From: Nocardioides panacis
GTDB taxonomy: Bacteria > Actinomycetota > Actinomycetes > Propionibacteriales > Nocardioidaceae
Assembly (NCBI RefSeq): GCF_019039255.1
Contig: NZ_CP077062.1
Span: forward strand, 3,224,001-3,288,000
DNA: 64,000 nucleotides
Direction of reading: 5' to 3'
The stretch's first letter is position 1. Each line of letters opens with the position of its first letter. Of the stretch, positions 55,503-63,629 are shown one piece after another. The notes below the pieces were generated by a model. It saw nothing but the letters and a program-made list of their open reading frames with translations, did no database searches and was not told the origin of the DNA. The translations under genes and the position numbers were made by a program.

Positions 55503-56542
55503 CCGAGATCACACCTTGGCGAGTTGATGGCGTAGTCGAGCGGGAGCTCCTTGATGGGCGAGCCCGCCGGGAACTTGACCGCTCCCTTGAAGTTGCAGAG
55601 GTAGAAGTTGAAGAAGGAGCCGTACGTCGCCGTACGCCCGACCTTGGTGAGCTTGATCGGCAGCACCTGCAGGGCCCGGTCGATCTCGGCCTTGTTGCGG
55701 TCCAGGTTGCCCGCCACGTTCTTGAGCTGCCCGACGTCGGCGGTCAAGGAGGGACGGATGTCGGTGACCAGCCCGGAGGTCTGCACCGCCAGCGCGGAGA
55801 TCGAGTCCAGCGAGCCGAGGATCGCCTGCCGGTCGTCGGAGAGGCCGGAGACGAACTGGCGCAGCTTGATCAGCAGGTCGGACAGCTGGGCGTCCCGGTT
55901 GCCGATGGTCACCATCACCTGGTTGAGGTTCTCGATCAGCGAACCGATCACCTTGTCGCGGCTGGCCAGCGTGCTGGTCACCGAGGCGGTGTGCGAGAGC
56001 AGGCTCTCGAGGGTGCCGCCCTCGCCCTGGAAGACCGTGACGATCTCGTAGGACAGCTTGTTGATGTCCGCCGGCGACAGCGCCGCGAACAGCGGCTTGA
56101 AGCCGTTGAACAGCACGGTCAGGTCGAGTGCCGGGTTGGTCCGCGCGAGCGGGATGGTGTCGCCCTCCTTGAGGACGTCCGGCCCGCCGACGCCCTGGGC
56201 CAGGGAGATGTAGCGCTGGCCGACGAGGTTGCGGTAGCGGATCGTCGCGTTGGTGGCGTCGGTGAGCTTCTGGTCCTCGTCCACCTTGAAGGTGACCAGG
56301 GCCCGGGTGCGGTCGACGATGTCGACCCCCTTCACGCTGCCGACCTTGACGCCCGCCACCCGGACGTCGTCGCCCTTGGTCACCCCGGTGGCGTCGCTGA
56401 ACACCGCCTTGTAGTCCTTGCTCGCGGCGAAGGAGATGTTGCCGATGGTGACCACGAGGAAGCCGGTGGCGATCGTGGTGACCAGGATGAAGATCAGCAG
56501 GCGTACGGCGTCCCCGGCGGTCTTCTTGTCCAGCAGGCTCAT
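55499..56542 (-). CDS. mceB: Mce family protein, MceB position
   Basis: 347 residues. Membrane segment LLIFILVTTIATGFLVVTIG, MCE domain (YKAVFSDATGVTKGDDVRVA, GVKVGSVKGVDI, LVGQRYISLAQG), helices, and a C-terminal region with two cysteines (FNFYLCNFKGA, INSPRCDLG) typical of MceB proteins. ATGA overlap with the preceding mceA copy. Confidence 0.92.
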   Translation of the reverse strand: MSLLDKKTAGDAVRLLIFILVTTIATGFLVVTIGNISFAASKDYKAVFSDATGVTKGDDVRVAGVKVGSVKGVDIVDRTRALVTFKVDEDQKLTDATNATIRYRNLVGQRYISLAQGVGGPDVLKEGDTIPLARTNPALDLTVLFNGFKPLFAALSPADINKLSYEIVTVFQGEGGTLESLLSHTASVTSTLASRDKVIGSLIENLNQVMVTIGNRDAQLSDLLIKLRQFVSGLSDDRQAILGSLDSISALAVQTSGLVTDIRPSLTADVGQLKNVAGNLDRNKAEIDRALQVLPIKLTKVGRTATYGSFFNFYLCNFKGAVKFPAGSPIKELPLDYAINSPRCDLG

Positions 56543-57840
56543 CGGACGCTCACCTCCGTCCCACGCACGATCGGTGCGAGCAGCAGGGAGGCCAGGTCGG
56601 GCACGTCATCTTCGGAGACTCCCATCACCGGGGCGGCGAACGCGTTGACGAGGGACCGCTCGGAGGCGGTGCCGGCGTAGCCGGAGGACGGGTCCACGGC
56701 GGGGGCGCTGCGCGGCCGGAACTTGCCGTGGCCACCGCTCACCCCGTCGTCGACCGCGGAGATCGGCGGCTGCGGGTTGAGCGTCTTCTGGTCGTACGGC
56801 GGGTTCGGCAGCATCTCGCAGTGCGGGCCGTTGTGGGCGCCGTACTTCGGGGTGTCCGCCGCGGTGTAGCCCGTCGGGGAGTTCGGCAGCACCTCGAGGT
56901 TGATGTGCAGCGTGTAGTTCCGGTAGGCCTGCTCCATGTGGGGGGTCCAGTTGACCATCCCCTGCAGGAGGCAGGGGTACTCCGGGGCGTACTTCGCCAG
57001 CAGCGGGAGCTGGGCCTGGCCCTGCCGGCTCAACCGGATGATGTTCGACCCGTTCTGCTCCAGGAAGTCCTTGCTCGTCGAGGAGAGCCCGGCCACGTCG
57101 TCGAACAACGCCTGCACCTTCGCCTCCTTCTCCACGAACGTGTGGCCGGTCTTCACGCTGTTGCGCAGCACCGTCGCCAGCTCCGGCACCACCGAGGCGT
57201 ACGTGTCCGACACCGTCGCCAGCTTCCCCAGGTCATCGACCAGCAACGGGATCTTCGGGTTCATCCGCTTCAGGTAGTCATCGAGCACCACCAGGCTCGA
57301 ACCCACCTTGTCGCCGCGGCCCTCCAACGCGTCGGCCAACGCCGTCAACGTGTAGTTCAGCTGCGCCGGCTGCACCGTGCGCAGCAACGGGTAGATGTCG
57401 GAGAGCACCTTCTCCACCTCGATCGCCACCCGCGACTCCGAGATCACGTCCCCCGCCCGGATGCTCCGCGCCGAGGGCCGCGCCGGCACCTGCAACGCGA
57501 CGTACTTCTCACCGAACAACGTCTTCGGCACGATCCGCGCCGACACGTTCTCCGGGATCAGGTGGGCCTGCGCCGGGTCGATGGCGAGGGACAGCGTGGC
57601 GCCCTCCCCGTCGGACTCGATGCGGCGGACCTCGCCGACCAGCAGCCCGCGGATCTTCACGTCCGCCAGGGCCGGCAGCTGCAGGCCGACCTTGGAGGTG
57701 GTCAGCCGGACCGGCACGTAGTCGACGAACTTCTGGGTGAAGATCGCGTAGGTGACGTAGACGAACAGCAGCAGCATCACCAGGAAGCCGACACCGAAGA
57801 GCTTGTTGCGGCCCGCCAGGCCGCCCGTGCGTGCGCTCAT
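56539..57840 (-). CDS. mceA: Mce family protein, second MceA copy
   Basis: 433 residues from ATG 57840, which overlaps the stop of the first copy. Membrane segment GVGFLVMLLLFVYVTYAIFT, MCE domain (KVGLQLPALADVKIRGLLVG, LFGEKYVALQVP), helical region, then a conserved C-terminal SSGYAGTASERSLVNAFAAP. Residues encoded by 57001-57559 are identical to the first copy, while the N-terminus and C-terminal third differ. This is the extra gene that raises the operon to seven Mce proteins. Confidence 0.9.
   Translation of the reverse strand: MSARTGGLAGRNKLFGVGFLVMLLLFVYVTYAIFTQKFVDYVPVRLTTSKVGLQLPALADVKIRGLLVGEVRRIESDGEGATLSLAIDPAQAHLIPENVSARIVPKTLFGEKYVALQVPARPSARSIRAGDVISESRVAIEVEKVLSDIYPLLRTVQPAQLNYTLTALADALEGRGDKVGSSLVVLDDYLKRMNPKIPLLVDDLGKLATVSDTYASVVPELATVLRNSVKTGHTFVEKEAKVQALFDDVAGLSSTSKDFLEQNGSNIIRLSRQGQAQLPLLAKYAPEYPCLLQGMVNWTPHMEQAYRNYTLHINLEVLPNSPTGYTAADTPKYGAHNGPHCEMLPNPPYDQKTLNPQPPISAVDDGVSGGHGKFRPRSAPAVDPSSGYAGTASERSLVNAFAAPVMGVSEDDVPDLASLLLAPIVRGTEVSVR
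57001..57559 (-). repeat. Gene-conversion block, copy in second mceA
   Basis: 559 bp matching 58307-58865 without gaps. The only difference I find is G at 57145 versus A at 58451. Outside the block the two genes diverge abruptly. It encodes about 186 residues from ENVSARIVPKTLFGEKYV to IIRLSRQGQAQLPL. Confidence 0.92.
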
Positions 57841-59167
57841 CCGAGGCTCACCCGCGAGCCGCGGGCCAGCGGCCCGAACAGCAGGGTCGCGACGTCGGGG
57901 ACCCGCTGGGCGGGCACCCCGAGGGCCGGGGCGGCGAGGGAGCCGACGACGTCCCGCTCGGAGGCGGTGCCGGCGTAGCCGGAGGACAGGTCGAGGCGCG
58001 GGGCCGCGCGCTTCTTGCCGAGGGGGGAGCTCACGCCATCCTTCAGGGGGGAACGAGGGAGTCGGGGGGCAGGTTGCCCTGGCCGTAGACGCCGTGGACC
58101 GCGGCCTGGCACTGGTCCAGCGGCACGCGGTTCTCGCCGCGCTCGGCGTAGACCGGCTGGTCGGCCGCGGTGTAGCCGCGGGGCTGGCGCGGGAGCGGCT
58201 CGAGGTTGATGTGCAGCGTGTAGCCGCGGAAGGCCTGGGCCTCGAGCGGGATGGCACCGACGATGCCGCCGAGCAGGCAGGGGTACTCCGGGGCGTACTT
58301 CTCGAACAGCGGGAGCTGGGCCTGGCCCTGCCGGCTCAACCGGATGATGTTCGACCCGTTCTGCTCCAGGAAGTCCTTGCTCGTCGAGGAGAGCCCGGCC
58401 ACGTCGTCGAACAACGCCTGCACCTTCGCCTCCTTCTCCACGAACGTGTGACCGGTCTTCACGCTGTTGCGCAGCACCGTCGCCAGCTCCGGCACCACCG
58501 AGGCGTACGTGTCCGACACCGTCGCCAGCTTCCCCAGGTCATCGACCAGCAACGGGATCTTCGGGTTCATCCGCTTCAGGTAGTCATCGAGCACCACCAG
58601 GCTCGAACCCACCTTGTCGCCGCGGCCCTCCAACGCGTCGGCCAACGCCGTCAACGTGTAGTTCAGCTGCGCCGGCTGCACCGTGCGCAGCAACGGGTAG
58701 ATGTCGGAGAGCACCTTCTCCACCTCGATCGCCACCCGCGACTCCGAGATCACGTCCCCCGCCCGGATGCTCCGCGCCGAGGGCCGCGCCGGCACCTGCA
58801 ACGCGACGTACTTCTCACCGAACAACGTCTTCGGCACGATCCGCGCCGACACGTTCTCCGGGATCGTCCGCCGCTCGCCCGGGTAGAGGCCCAGGCGCAG
58901 GTCGACGCCGTCGCCGTCCCGCCGCACCGTTGTCCCGAGCACCTCCCCCACCTGGACGCCTCGGATCTTCACGTCCGCCCGGGACGGCAGCTGCAGTCCG
59001 AGGTGCGAGGCGCGCAGCGTGACGTCGTCGTACGACGCGAAGGACTTGTCGAAGATCGCGTAGGTGAGCCCGCCGAGCACGACGACCAGCACCACGAACC
59101 CCGCCCCGAGGGCGCGGTTGCGGAGACCTCCGAGGAGGCCGCCGGTGCGGCTCACGTGCTGGCTCAT
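57837..59167 (-). CDS. mceA: Mce family protein, first MceA copy, frame disturbed near the C-terminus
   Basis: ATG 59167; membrane segment LGAGFVVLVVVLGGLTYAIF, MCE domain (HLGLQLPSRADVKIRGVQVG), helices. Literal translation stops at 58043 after GNLPPDSLVPP (374 residues). A downstream stretch in another frame, DGVSSPLGKKRAAPRLDLSS then GYAGTASERDVVGSL, ending RVSLG at 57837, is clearly homologous to the end of the second copy, and its TGA overlaps the next ATG. The frame is restored by removing one base from each of two six-G runs (58046-58051 and 58064-58069); the total length, 1331 bp, fits exactly two extra bases. Full product about 442 residues. Confidence 0.87.
58307..58865 (-). repeat. 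Gene-conversion block, copy in first mceA
   Basis: The partner of 57001-57559 at an offset of 1306 bp, gap-free and differing at one base (58451). The block covers the second half of the MCE domain and the first helices. Confidence 0.92.
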
Positions 59168-59171
59168 GGTG

Positions 59172-59999
59172 CTACCCCGCCAGCCTGACGGTGGTGGTGG
59201 TGCCCCAGATGGCCATCGACAGGAAGAGGTCGATGACGTTGATCGCGACGATCGAGGTGCGCACGGCGCGGCCCACGGCCACGCCCACGCCGGCCGGCCC
59301 GCCCGAGGCGTTGTAGCCGTGGTAGCAGTGGATCAGGATCACCACGACGGAGAAGATCAGCACCTTGCCGAACGACCAGAGCACGTCCCCGGGCGGCAGG
59401 AACTGGTTGAAGTAGTGGTCGTAGGTGCCGGTGCTCTGCCCGAAGAACTGGGTGACGGTCAGCCGGGTCGCGAAGTACGACGACAGCAGCCCGACGACGT
59501 ACAGCGGGGTCACGGCGACCAGCCCCGCGATGATCCGGGTGGTGACCAGGAACGGCAGCGACGGGATCGCCATCACCTCGAGGGCGTCGACCTCCTCGGA
59601 GATCCGCATCGCGCCGAGCTGCGCGGTGAAGCCGCAGCCCACGGTCGCCGCGAGCGCGATGCCGGCGACGAGCGGGGAGATCTCGCGGGTGTTGAAGTAC
59701 GCGGAGACGAACCCCGAGAACGCGGCCGTGCCGATCTGGTTGAGCGCGGCGTAGCCCTGGAGGCCGACCTCGGTGCCGGTGAAGAACGCCAGGCCGGTGA
59801 TCACCCCGACCGTGCCGCCGATCACTGCGAGCGCGCCGGAGCCCAGCGTCACCTCGGCGAGCAGCCGGAGGATCTCCTTCTTGTAGCGCCGGATCGTCCG
59901 CGGCGTCCAGGCGAGCGCGCGCACGTAGAACGCGAGCTCGGCGCCCAGGTTGTCCAGGAAGCCGAGGGGCTTCTGGTAGACCGCTTTCACGTTGGCCAT
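59172..59999 (-). CDS. yrbEB: YrbE/MlaE family permease B
   Basis: 275 residues with about five hydrophobic segments. MlaE-type permease with the conserved GCGFTAQLGAMRISEEVDAL EMAIP-type region (GCGFTAQLGAMRISEEVDAL) and a C-terminal GYNASGGPAGVGVAVGRAVR motif. With YrbEA it forms the transmembrane heterodimer that hands lipid from the Mce tunnel to the cytoplasmic membrane. Four bases before mceA and ten after yrbEA. Confidence 0.95.
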   Translation of the reverse strand: MANVKAVYQKPLGFLDNLGAELAFYVRALAWTPRTIRRYKKEILRLLAEVTLGSGALAVIGGTVGVITGLAFFTGTEVGLQGYAALNQIGTAAFSGFVSAYFNTREISPLVAGIALAATVGCGFTAQLGAMRISEEVDALEVMAIPSLPFLVTTRIIAGLVAVTPLYVVGLLSSYFATRLTVTQFFGQSTGTYDHYFNQFLPPGDVLWSFGKVLIFSVVVILIHCYHGYNASGGPAGVGVAVGRAVRTSIVAINVIDLFLSMAIWGTTTTVRLAG

Positions 60000-60009
60000 G
60001 TCCGCTCCC

Positions 60010-60795
60010 TCAGCCTGTCTTCGGTGGGACGAGCTGGAAGTAGATCGCGCTCATCACGAAGTTCGAGACGAACAGCAGCATGAAGGTGATGACCACCGAC
60101 TCGTTGACGGCGTCGCCGACGCCCTTGGGACCGCCCCCGGCGTTCATGCCCTTGTAGGACGCGACGATGGCGGCGATCAGGCCGAACACCAGTGCCTTGA
60201 CCATGCCCTGGTAGAGGTCCGGGAGCTGGGCGAGCGCGGTGAAGCTCGCTAGGTAGGCACCCGGTGTGCCGTCCTGCAGCACCACGTTGAAGACGTAGCC
60301 GCCGGCCACGCCGACGACGCTGACCAGGCCGTTGAGGAAGACCGCGACCACCATGCAGGCCAGCACGCGGGGTACGACGAGCCGCTGGATCGGGTCGATG
60401 CCCAGCACCATCATGGCGTCGAGCTCCTCGCGGATCTTGCGGGCGCCGAGGTCCGCGGCGATCGCCGAGCCGCCGGCGCCGGCGATCAGCAGGGACGTCG
60501 CGATCGGTCCCGCCTCCCGGACCACGGCGAGCACCGCCGCCGAGCCGGTGAAGGACTGGGCGCCGAACTGCTTGATCAGCCCGCCGACCTGGAGCGCGAT
60601 GACCGCTCCGAACGGGATGGCGACCAGCGCGGTCGGCACGATCGTGACCGAGGCGATGAACCAGGCCTGCTGCAGGAACTCGCGCAGCTGGAAGGGCCGC
60701 CGGAACAGCCCCCGGAAGACGTCGAGGCCGAAGGCGAAGAGCTTGCCGGCGGTGCCGATGGGCGCGAGGACGCGCGAGGACGTCAGGGAGGACAT
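60010..60795 (-). CDS. yrbEA: YrbE/MlaE family permease A
   Basis: 261 residues, multi-pass. GAGGSAIAADLGARKIREEL followed by DAMMVLGIDPIQRLVVPRVL is the MlaE signature, and KGMNAGGGPKGVGDAVNESV the C-terminal one. Partner of YrbEB. The ATG lies one base after the mkl stop. Confidence 0.95.
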   Translation of the reverse strand: MSSLTSSRVLAPIGTAGKLFAFGLDVFRGLFRRPFQLREFLQQAWFIASVTIVPTALVAIPFGAVIALQVGGLIKQFGAQSFTGSAAVLAVVREAGPIATSLLIAGAGGSAIAADLGARKIREELDAMMVLGIDPIQRLVVPRVLACMVVAVFLNGLVSVVGVAGGYVFNVVLQDGTPGAYLASFTALAQLPDLYQGMVKALVFGLIAAIVASYKGMNAGGGPKGVGDAVNESVVITFMLLFVSNFVMSAIYFQLVPPKTG

Positions 60796-60796
60796 C

Positions 60797-61753
60797 TCAG
60801 AAGGCTCCCGGGGCCATGGACATGTTCTCGTCGAACGACCCGGGGGGCGGCGTGACGCCGTTCTCCCGGCACCACAGGCCGGGCTCGCGCTGGCTGCGGC
60901 GGTGGATGCCGTTGGACGGGTCGAGCTGCATCGGGATCGGGGGCAGCGGGGGCAGCTCCTGGCCCTTCTCGCTCTCGAGCTCGTCGGCGTCCTTCTCCTC
61001 GCTCATCCCGATCGGCCCGATCATCTGGGCGTTCAGGAACTGCCGCACGACCGGCTCCTCGGAGGACAGCAGCATCTCGCGGGGGCCGAACATCGCCAGG
61101 TGCTTGTGGTAGAGCAGGCCGATGTTGTCCGGCACGGTCCGGGCGGTGTTCACGTCGTGGGTGACGATCAGCATGGTGGCGTCGATCTGCGCGTTGAGGT
61201 CGACGATGAGCTGGTTGAGGAACGACGTACGGACGGGGTCGAGGCCGGAGTCCGGCTCGTCGAAGAGCACGATCTCCGGGTCCAGCACCAGCGCGCGGGC
61301 CAGCCCGGCCCGCTTGCGCATGCCGCCGGAGATCTCGCCGGGGAGCTTGTCCTCGGCCCCGACCAGGCCGACCAGCTCCATCTTCTCCATCACCACGGCG
61401 CGGATGTCGGACTCGGTCTTGCGGGTGTGCTCGCGCAGCGGGAAGGCGACGTTGTCGTAGAGGTTCATCGAGCCGAACATCGCGCCGTCCTGGAACAGCA
61501 CGCCGAACAGCTTGCGGATCTCGTAGAGGTCCTTCTCCGAGCAGGAGGCGATGTCGGTGCCCTCGATGACGACGCTGCCGTAGTCCGGCTTGAGCAGACC
61601 GATCAGCGTCTTGAGCAGCACCGACTTGCCGGTGCCGGAGGGGCCGAGCATCACGCAGATCTCGCCGGCCGGGACGGTGAGGGAGACGTCCTTCCAGATC
61701 AGCGAACGGCCGAAGGACTTGGTGAGGTCCTGGACCTTGATTTCGACGCCCAC
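60797..61753 (-). CDS. mkl: Mce transport ATPase (Mkl/MlaF type)
   Basis: 318 residues from GTG 61753, six bases after GGGAGG. ABC ATPase powering lipid import: Walker A GPSGTGKSVLL at about 38, signature ISGGMRKRAGLARAL, Walker B IVLFDEPDSGLDP, and H-loop IVTHDVN. The C-terminal 60 residues (KDADELESEKGQELPPLPPI on) are an acidic/Pro-rich tail. A six-C run at 60842-60847 is in frame. First gene of the operon; the open frame extends upstream but lacks homology. In Mycobacterium tuberculosis the mkl gene (Rv0655) also lies between rplL and rpoB. Confidence 0.94.
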   Translation of the reverse strand: MGVEIKVQDLTKSFGRSLIWKDVSLTVPAGEICVMLGPSGTGKSVLLKTLIGLLKPDYGSVVIEGTDIASCSEKDLYEIRKLFGVLFQDGAMFGSMNLYDNVAFPLREHTRKTESDIRAVVMEKMELVGLVGAEDKLPGEISGGMRKRAGLARALVLDPEIVLFDEPDSGLDPVRTSFLNQLIVDLNAQIDATMLIVTHDVNTARTVPDNIGLLYHKHLAMFGPREMLLSSEEPVVRQFLNAQMIGPIGMSEEKDADELESEKGQELPPLPPIPMQLDPSNGIHRRSQREPGLWCRENGVTPPPGSFDENMSMAPGAF

Positions 61754-61770
61754 GAACGCCCTCCCTGTCT

Positions 61771-61786
61771 GTGTCCCGCGGGACAC
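61771..61786. promoter_or_regulatory. Perfect 16-bp palindrome at the mce operon head
   Basis: GTGTCCCGCGGGACAC, identical on both strands, 17 bp upstream of the mkl start and just ahead of its ribosome-binding site. The size and placement suit a dimeric repressor (TetR- or GntR-type regulators control many mce operons). The surrounding gap 61754-62056 also has an AT-rich patch (61825-61845) suited to the promoter; no regulator gene is in the window. Confidence 0.55.
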
Positions 61787-61951
61787 GCCGTGCCCAGGCG
61801 CGAACGCCACGAATGTGCCCGGGATTACCAACGAGTAAACAATGGGGAGGTTACGGCACGAACTGTGACGAGCAACACTTCGTGTCACCCCGTGTTCGGA
61901 CATCTGGACCAGTGCGGCGCCGGACGTGGGCGCGGCGGGTCCGGACATGCA

Positions 61952-61987
61952 GGACGGCGGCCCTCCCCGAGGGGAGGACCGCCGTCC
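61952..61987 (-). terminator. Terminator after rplL
   Basis: A 17-bp stem with a single mismatch (GGACGGCGGCCCTCCCC at 61952-61968 against 61971-61987) and a two-base tight loop, 69 bp after the rplL stop. It probably ends the rplJ-rplL transcript before the mce promoter. No long T-run. Confidence 0.75.
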
Positions 61988-62056
61988 GGTGCTGCGGGTG
62001 CGCGGCCGGTTCCGGAGGTGCAGGTCCGGCTCGCGCGGATGGTTACTGGAGCAGCG

Positions 62057-62446
62057 TCACTTGACCGAGACGCTCGCGCCGGCGCCCTCGAGGGAAGCCT
62101 TGGCCTTCTCGGCGGCCTCCTTGGTGACCTTCTCCAGGACGGCCTTCGGAGCGGCCTCGACCAGCTCCTTGGCCTCCTTGAGACCGAGGCTCGTGAGGGC
62201 GCGCACCTCCTTGATGACGTTGATCTTCTTCTCGCCGGCAGCCTCGAGGACGACGTCGAACTCGTCCTGCTCGAACGCCTCCTCGGCGGCACCGGCGCCA
62301 CCGGCGGCCGGGGCGGCAGCCACGGCGACGGGGGCGGCGGCGGTCACGCCGAAGGTCTCTTCGAACTGCTTCACGAACTCGCTCAGCTCGAGGAGGGTCA
62401 TCTCCTTGAACGCGTCGAGCAGCTCGTCGGTGGTGAGCTTCGCCAT
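62057..62446 (-). CDS. rplL: 50S ribosomal protein L7/L12
   Basis: 129 residues, start [20 protein letters not shown] at ATG 62446. N-terminal dimerisation helices, a flexible Ala-rich hinge ([19 protein letters not shown]) and the C-terminal factor-binding domain ([20 protein letters not shown]) are intact. Forms the ribosomal stalk on L10. Confidence 0.97.
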   Translation of the reverse strand: MAKLTTDELLDAFKEMTLLELSEFVKQFEETFGVTAAAPVAVAAAPAAGGAGAAEEAFEQDEFDVVLEAAGEKKINVIKEVRALTSLGLKEAKELVEAAPKAVLEKVTKEAAEKAKASLEGAGASVSVK

Positions 62447-62520
62447 GGTGGCGTTTCCTTCCGGTTTGCTGACCCGCACGGTCGCGCGGGTCTGACTGGT
62501 TGAGGGGGGTGAGCCGAAGC

Positions 62521-63220
62521 TCAGGCCTCGGTGGTCTCCGTGCTGGTCTCCGTGCTGGTGTCCGTGCTGGACTCCGCGTCGGCCTCGGCCGCGGCGGGTG
62601 CCTCGGCCTCGGTGCTCTCGGCGGCTGCGTCGGCCGGGGCCTCCGCAGACTCGGACTCCTCGGCGACGGCCGGCGTGCCGGCTCCGCCCCGGAGGACCGA
62701 CGGGTCCTGCTCCGCCTTGGCCTGCAGCGCACCCGCGAGGCGGGCAGCCTGCGCGAGGGGCGCGTTGAGCAGGTAGACGGCCTGGCTGAGCGACGCCAGC
62801 ATGCCGCCGGCGAGCTTGGCGAGGAGGACCTCGCGCGACTCGAGGTCGGCCAGCTTGGCGATCTCCTTCGCGTCGAGCGGCTTGCCGTCGAGGACGCCGC
62901 CCTTGATCACGAGAGAGGGGTTTGCCTTGGCAAAGTCACGCAGGCCCTTGGCCGCCTCGACCACGTCACCGCTGATGAAGGCGATGGCGGTGGGTCCGAC
63001 GAGGAGGTCGTCGAAGCCTTCGACGCCCGCCTCCGTCGCGGCGATCTTGGTCAGCGTGTTCTTGACCACGGCGTAGTTGGCGTTCTCGCCGAGGGCTCGC
63101 CGCAGGTCCTGCAGCTGCTTCCACGGTGAGACCGCGGTACTCGGTCAGCACAGCACCCGCAGACTCCTGGAATGACTCCACGAGGTCTGCGACGTCGGCT
63201 GTCTTGTCTGGCCGCGCCAT
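62521..63220 (-). CDS. rplJ: 50S ribosomal protein L10, interrupted by a +1 frame break
   Basis: Anchors the L7/L12 stalk. [20 protein letters not shown] from ATG 63220 reads to LTEYRGLTV, then the frame changes. The expected [20 protein letters not shown] and on continues in the next frame to 62521. The break is at CACCGTGGAAGCAG on the minus strand, where one extra base (63121-63122) separates V from KQLQ; the span of 700 bp fits a single extra base. The C-terminus carries a long acidic Ala/Glu/Thr tail (about 50 residues), unusual for L10. L10 is essential, so an error is the likeliest cause. Confidence 0.9.
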
Positions 63221-63229
63221 GGGTCTCCT

Positions 63230-63420
63230 TCCGGATCGGTCACTGATCAGTGGTTGATCAACGATGAGTCCGGAGACCGCCGTACGTCCTGAAGGGCCCG
63301 ACTGGAGCCTGGAACGACGAACGCCCCGGCGCAGGCGCACGGGGCGGTCCCGACAAGATGCGGGCATCTCGACGAGTTCACTCGGTGTCACCTGCGCAGG
63401 CCGCCCGCTGAGCGGGACCT
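63230..63420 (-). ncRNA. Probable L10 leader RNA upstream of rplJ
   Basis: In many bacteria the rplJ leader binds L10-L7/L12 and autoregulates the operon. This 200-nt minus-strand region contains GCCTGCGCAGGTGACACCGA and complementary GC-rich arms (GTGCGCCTGCGCC; GGCGGCC), compatible with such a leader. The identification rests on position and rough resemblance; a covariance-model match was not possible here. Confidence 0.45.
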
Positions 63421-63629
63421 TCAGTCGACTTGCTCGATCCGTGGAACACGGAGCGGGCACGCCGACGACCGGCGGTCTCTGGTTTCAGCGGCCAATCTAC
63501 GCGACCCCCGCCCGGGGCGCCAAATCCGCGCCCGGAGGGGTACCGGGCGGTCCGACCCGGGCCGTCCCGTTCGGAGGGTTTCGCGGCGAATCCCCTCCCC
63601 CGGTCCGGGCGCGGTGCTCCAATGATCGC

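Noticed and set aside
60842-60847. C6 run in the mkl C-terminus as a frame break
   Set aside because: The tail ends in frame immediately before yrbEA; removing a base would run the frame into yrbEA and give no better protein.
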